From NCBI GenBank assembly GCA_945862475.1, contig CAMAYW010000130.1, positions 1 through 6,806 of the forward strand: DNA of 6,806 bases, given 5' to 3'. How positions within the stretch are numbered: the first letter of the stretch is position 1; every line of letters begins with the position of its first letter. This stretch comes from Bacteriovorax stolpii. Its GTDB lineage: Bacteria; Bdellovibrionota; Bacteriovoracia; Bacteriovoracales; Bacteriovoracaceae. The notes under the pieces were generated by a model that did not search any database, was not told the DNA's origin, and was given only the letters and a program-made list of their open reading frames with translations. Below are positions 4,239-6,806 of the stretch, piece by piece. The translations under genes were made by a program, and so were the position numbers.

Positions 4239-5932
4239 GAATGAAGGGGTATAATTTCTATGGCACCCGTTGGACAAGCTTCAACACACGCCATATCCAT
4301 CGTACACTTATTGACTTTAGTCTGATTGATTCTCGTTTCCATATTGTTTTCAGGAGATGTCGTCCAAATATCAAATGGACAAACATTGATACACGCCTGG
4401 CATGAAGCACAGATCGATGTATCAAGTAAGAACTTTCCCCTGTCAAAAGACACCTCCTGGATAGAATCCTGATCTGTGTTTTTGAGTGCCTTTGGAACAT
4501 CTTTAATAGTTTCGACACGTATTGAATTAGTTGTGCCTTGTCTGAAAAATTTTCCATCTCCAACGGTAACAACAACTTTATCACCAAGTTTTACCAAATC
4601 TTCTGACTTGAGCTTGTCAATCATGAGTCCTTCGAGGCGAGTAAGATCACTATCCTCGTGAATATTAAAATAGTATGGAGAGATCCCCCAGTAGAGGCAC
4701 ATCTTACGGATAACATTTATAGAATTGGTCACACCTAGGACATGAGTCTTCGGACGAAATCTAGTCATTTTAAGACAAGAATTTCCTCCCTCAGTAATAG
4801 AAATGATCCATCGTGCATTAACTTTTTCCGCTACAATCGAGCCAGCAACTTGAACAGATGCAGTAACACTCGTTATATTCATGTGACGAAGGAGAGGTCT
4901 TTCAGCTGGTTTTTTTTCAGCTTCCTCTACAATTTGCCCCATAATTTGAATCGCCTCAATGGGATATTTTCCAGAAGCTGTCTCACCAGAGAGCATCACA
5001 CAATCTGTACCATCCCAAATAGCATTCGCAACATCACTTGCTTCCGCTCTTGTAGGCCTCGAATTTGTAATCATCGACTCAAGCATCTGAGTCGCTGTAA
5101 TAATTGGTTTTCCAAGCTCATTACAAGCTTTAATCATTTTTTTCTGAATACTTGGAACAAGATGATTACCAACCTCAACTCCCATGTCTCCACGGGCTAT
5201 CATGATAGCATCTGAAGCCTGAATAATACTTTCCATATTATCAAGGGCCTCAGGCTTTTCAACTTTTGAAACAATGGGAATATTCACTTTCATTTGATGA
5301 AGAAGTGATTTTACTTCAAGAATATCTTCAGCCGTTCTGACAAAACTCAGGGCAACGTAGTCCACACCTTGCTTAAGTCCAAAGATGAGATCTTCGCGAT
5401 CTTTATCGGTAAAACTCGGTGCTGATACTTTTACGTAGGGTAAATTAATTCCCTTATTAGATTTTAAAATTCCACCAACAATAACTTTAATTTTAAGGAC
5501 ATCACGATCTTTTTCAATCGCTTCAGCTTCAAGTAAACCATCGTCAAAAAGAATTCTGGCCCCCACATGAGCATCTTTTACTAAATTCTTGTAGATAGTG
5601 GGTATAAAATTACTCGCATACTCAGGATACTGGTCTTTGACATGCGAAGGTCCAATCACCCAAATATCGCCATCATTTAATTGTAATGGCTCTGGCAATT
5701 TATCGACCCTAATTTTCGGACCTTGAAGATCCAACAATACAGCAACTTCTCTTCCTACATTACGTGAAGCTTGCCTAATGTTCTTAATAGATTGTTCATG
5801 AGCATCATAAGTACCATGGGACATATTGATCCTGGCAGCATTCATGCCCGCCTTGATCATTTTTTCTAGCATTTCAACAGTGTTGGAGCTAGGTCCTATG
5901 GTCGCAATAATTTTCGCGCGACGGATAGACAT
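4235..5932 (-). CDS. pyk: Pyruvate kinase with C-terminal ferredoxin-like module
   Basis: Pyruvate kinase transfers phosphate from phosphoenolpyruvate to ADP, the last step of glycolysis. At 565 residues it is about 85-95 longer than ordinary bacterial enzymes. The barrel domain (1-70, 169-345) has ARINMSHG (R34, N36, S38), LLDLQGPKIR (D68), SKVEKPE (K223, E225) and ARGDMGVE (D249). It also has ITATQMLESM around T281. All are the expected substrate and metal-binding elements, so the kinase looks intact. The B domain is about 71-168 and the C domain about 350-475, ending in GTTNSIRVETI. After a polar linker comes a ferredoxin-like module (501-562). It holds C508-x2-C511-x2-C514-x3-C518-P and C543-x2-D546-x2-C549-x3-C553-P-TGAI. 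The start gives the canonical SIRRAKIIATIGPSS N-terminus, with only a weak AAGAA ribosome site. It lies 17 nt after the coiled-coil gene and overlaps queG. Confidence 0.96.
   Translation of the reverse strand: MSIRRAKIIATIGPSSNTVEMLEKMIKAGMNAARINMSHGTYDAHEQSIKNIRQASRNVGREVAVLLDLQGPKIRVDKLPEPLQLNDGDIWVIGPSHVKDQYPEYASNFIPTIYKNLVKDAHVGARILFDDGLLEAEAIEKDRDVLKIKVIVGGILKSNKGINLPYVKVSAPSFTDKDREDLIFGLKQGVDYVALSFVRTAEDILEVKSLLHQMKVNIPIVSKVEKPEALDNMESIIQASDAIMIARGDMGVEVGNHLVPSIQKKMIKACNELGKPIITATQMLESMITNSRPTRAEASDVANAIWDGTDCVMLSGETASGKYPIEAIQIMGQIVEEAEKKPAERPLLRHMNITSVTASVQVAGSIVAEKVNARWIISITEGGNSCLKMTRFRPKTHVLGVTNSINVIRKMCLYWGISPYYFNIHEDSDLTRLEGLMIDKLKSEDLVKLGDKVVVTVGDGKFFRQGTTNSIRVETIKDVPKALKNTDQDSIQEVSFDRGKFLLDTSICASCQACINVCPFDIWTTSPENNMETRINQTKVNKCTMDMACVEACPTGAIEIIPLHS
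4244..4432 (-). other. Ferredoxin-like dicluster domain of pyruvate kinase
   Basis: This region encodes about residues 501-563 of the pyruvate kinase, in the same uninterrupted frame. The first site is a complete C-x2-C-x2-C-x3-C-P [4Fe-4S] motif. The second has Asp546 in the place of the second Cys. The pairing of two such motifs about 35 residues apart fits a two-cluster bacterial-type ferredoxin fold. An electron-transfer or redox or iron-sensing role is inferred, and the partner is unknown. Confidence 0.85.
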
Positions 5933-5945
5933 AGGTAATTCTTTT

Positions 5946-5964
5946 AACGATTAGCTTAATCGTT
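5946..5964. repeat. 8-bp hairpin at the stop of the coiled-coil gene, before pyk
   Basis: AACGATTA (5946-5953) and TAATCGTT (5957-5964) form a perfect inverted repeat with a 3-nt loop. It spans the TAA stop (5951-5953) of the upstream gene and ends 13 nt before the pyk ATG. No U-tract follows on the minus strand (AAAAGAATT follows), so it is unlikely to be a terminator. It might affect mRNA stability or pyk translation. Confidence 0.5.
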
Positions 5965-6806
5965 TATAGTCATTAATCTGATTGATTTGTTGTTTGTGAC
6001 TGTTCTTAATTGTTTCGATTTGCCCCTCATAAGTATTCACAAGCCTTCTTTTTTCTTTTTCAAAATTCTCTTTCAAACGAGCAATTTCTCCCATATGTAA
6101 TCCATCTTTTTGAGACATCTCTTTATGAGAGAAAGATCTTTCGTCTTGTAATTTATTCTCATATTCATTGGTAATCAACTTTAATTTTGTTTCATTTTCA
6201 ACAATCATCTTATCAATCTTTCTTTGATAATTTATCGAGAGCTGAGAAATGTTTTTCTTAAGCTCACTTTCCCTTTCATCCATTAAGACCTGCTGGCTCT
6301 TGATGTCAGCATCATGGCGATCTTTAAATGCAGCCCTTTCTGAGTTTATTTGCTTTTCATATTTATCAGACAAATCCTCAATCCTTTGATTCAGTGCAAT
6401 TTTTACGTTTTCATTTTCCCTCTGAAGAAGGGCCAACTGTTGCTCATAATCTTGCACAGTCATATCCATCATCTTGGTAAAATCACGCTTCATGTTAAAG
6501 ACTTCTTCAGCACGTTTTTCATTAACTGATTTTATAAACTCAGCTTTATCTTGATGAGAATTTTTATTAATTTCATCCATGCTTTGCTTATGCTTTTCTT
6601 CCATATTTGCGACAGAATTATTGAAAGATTCCTTTAGTCGATCCATACGGAGCTTCGCGCTGCTCTTTTCAGTCATGATAAGAGATTCATATCTTGTTTT
6701 TTCAAGATTAAATTGCTCTTCTCTATTCAACATGTCTTTTTCTGATCGGTCTTTTTGTTTTGCAATTTCTACGATTTTGTCTGAATTAACTTCGTTAATC
6801 TTTTTC
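5951..6806 (-). CDS. Long coiled-coil protein of unknown function (5' end outside window)
   Basis: The frame is open from the window edge to TAA at 5951-5953, so at least 284 residues are present. A Met codon at 6731-6733 is internal: 24 further in-frame codons of the same character (KKINEVNSDK...) precede it. The visible protein is almost wholly charged alpha-helix, rich in Lys, Glu, Asn and Gln, with one Pro-free stretch from end to end and no Cys or Trp. It is predicted to be one continuous coiled coil with no signal peptide or globular domain in view. The C-terminal half shows a 22-residue period, with Tyr-Glu-x-x-Ile-like blocks recurring (YEKQI, YQRKI, YENKL, YEGQI). It is probably co-transcribed with pyk, 17 nt downstream. 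A structural or scaffold role is a guess from shape only. Confidence 0.8.
   Translation of the reverse strand, partial: KKINEVNSDKIVEIAKQKDRSEKDMLNREEQFNLEKTRYESLIMTEKSSAKLRMDRLKESFNNSVANMEEKHKQSMDEINKNSHQDKAEFIKSVNEKRAEEVFNMKRDFTKMMDMTVQDYEQQLALLQRENENVKIALNQRIEDLSDKYEKQINSERAAFKDRHDADIKSQQVLMDERESELKKNISQLSINYQRKIDKMIVENETKLKLITNEYENKLQDERSFSHKEMSQKDGLHMGEIARLKENFEKEKRRLVNTYEGQIETIKNSHKQQINQINDYKRLS

Noticed and set aside
4239..4277. 13-residue N-terminal extension of QueG from a Met at 4277
   Set aside because: These codons overlap the conserved CVEACPTGAI end of the kinase tail in another frame, and the ATGA start at 4238 gives a normal QueG N-terminus.
4258..4587. Open frame of 109 codons on the - strand in another frame of pyk
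   Set aside because: Same-strand frame shadow of the 3' end of pyk; the pyk frame encodes the Fe-S motifs here and is clearly the real one.
4742..5215. Open frame of 157 codons on the + strand, opposite pyk
   Set aside because: It lies wholly antisense to conserved pyruvate kinase sequence, and its translation (Ser/Arg/Asn-rich, no domain) looks like a mirror of that gene. No ribosome site was noted.

Overview
The window is AT-rich bacterial DNA, densely packed and transcribed in both directions. Gene content and composition suggest a low-GC member of the Bdellovibrionota, perhaps a Bacteriovorax-like predator: a beta-barrel outer membrane protein implies a Gram-negative envelope, and several products are recognisable only at family level. 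This placement is an inference; there is no rRNA or other firm marker in the window.

Left part (1-1587, + strand): the 3' end of an outer membrane beta-barrel gene runs, with a 5-nt gap, into a small MAPEG-family membrane protein. A 136-nt spacer follows, then a complete Hsp20 small heat-shock protein with a strong Shine-Dalgarno sequence. A 19-bp hairpin closes this side.

Middle (1588-3283): a secreted protein of unknown function lies on the minus strand, with its terminator hairpin overlapping its own stop codon. Next comes tRNA-Phe(GAA) on the minus strand, with encoded CCA, a strong intrinsic terminator directly after it and a plausible promoter. An alpha/beta hydrolase is transcribed divergently from the tRNA on the plus strand.

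Right part (3201-6806, - strand): an apparent operon reads, in transcription order, coiled-coil protein (5' end outside the window), 17-nt gap, pyruvate kinase, ATGA overlap, QueG epoxyqueuosine reductase. The pyruvate kinase carries a C-terminal dicluster ferredoxin-like module, an unusual architecture for a glycolytic enzyme. The second cluster motif of this module has Asp where the second Cys is expected. QueG ends 83 nt inside the convergent hydrolase gene, and its last 27 residues are encoded entirely by the antisense of that gene.

The strongest candidates for something undescribed are the pyruvate kinase-ferredoxin fusion and its translational coupling to a [4Fe-4S]/cobalamin reductase. 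The rest is mostly ordinary chromosomal housekeeping. I see no mobile element, CRISPR array or phage gene.
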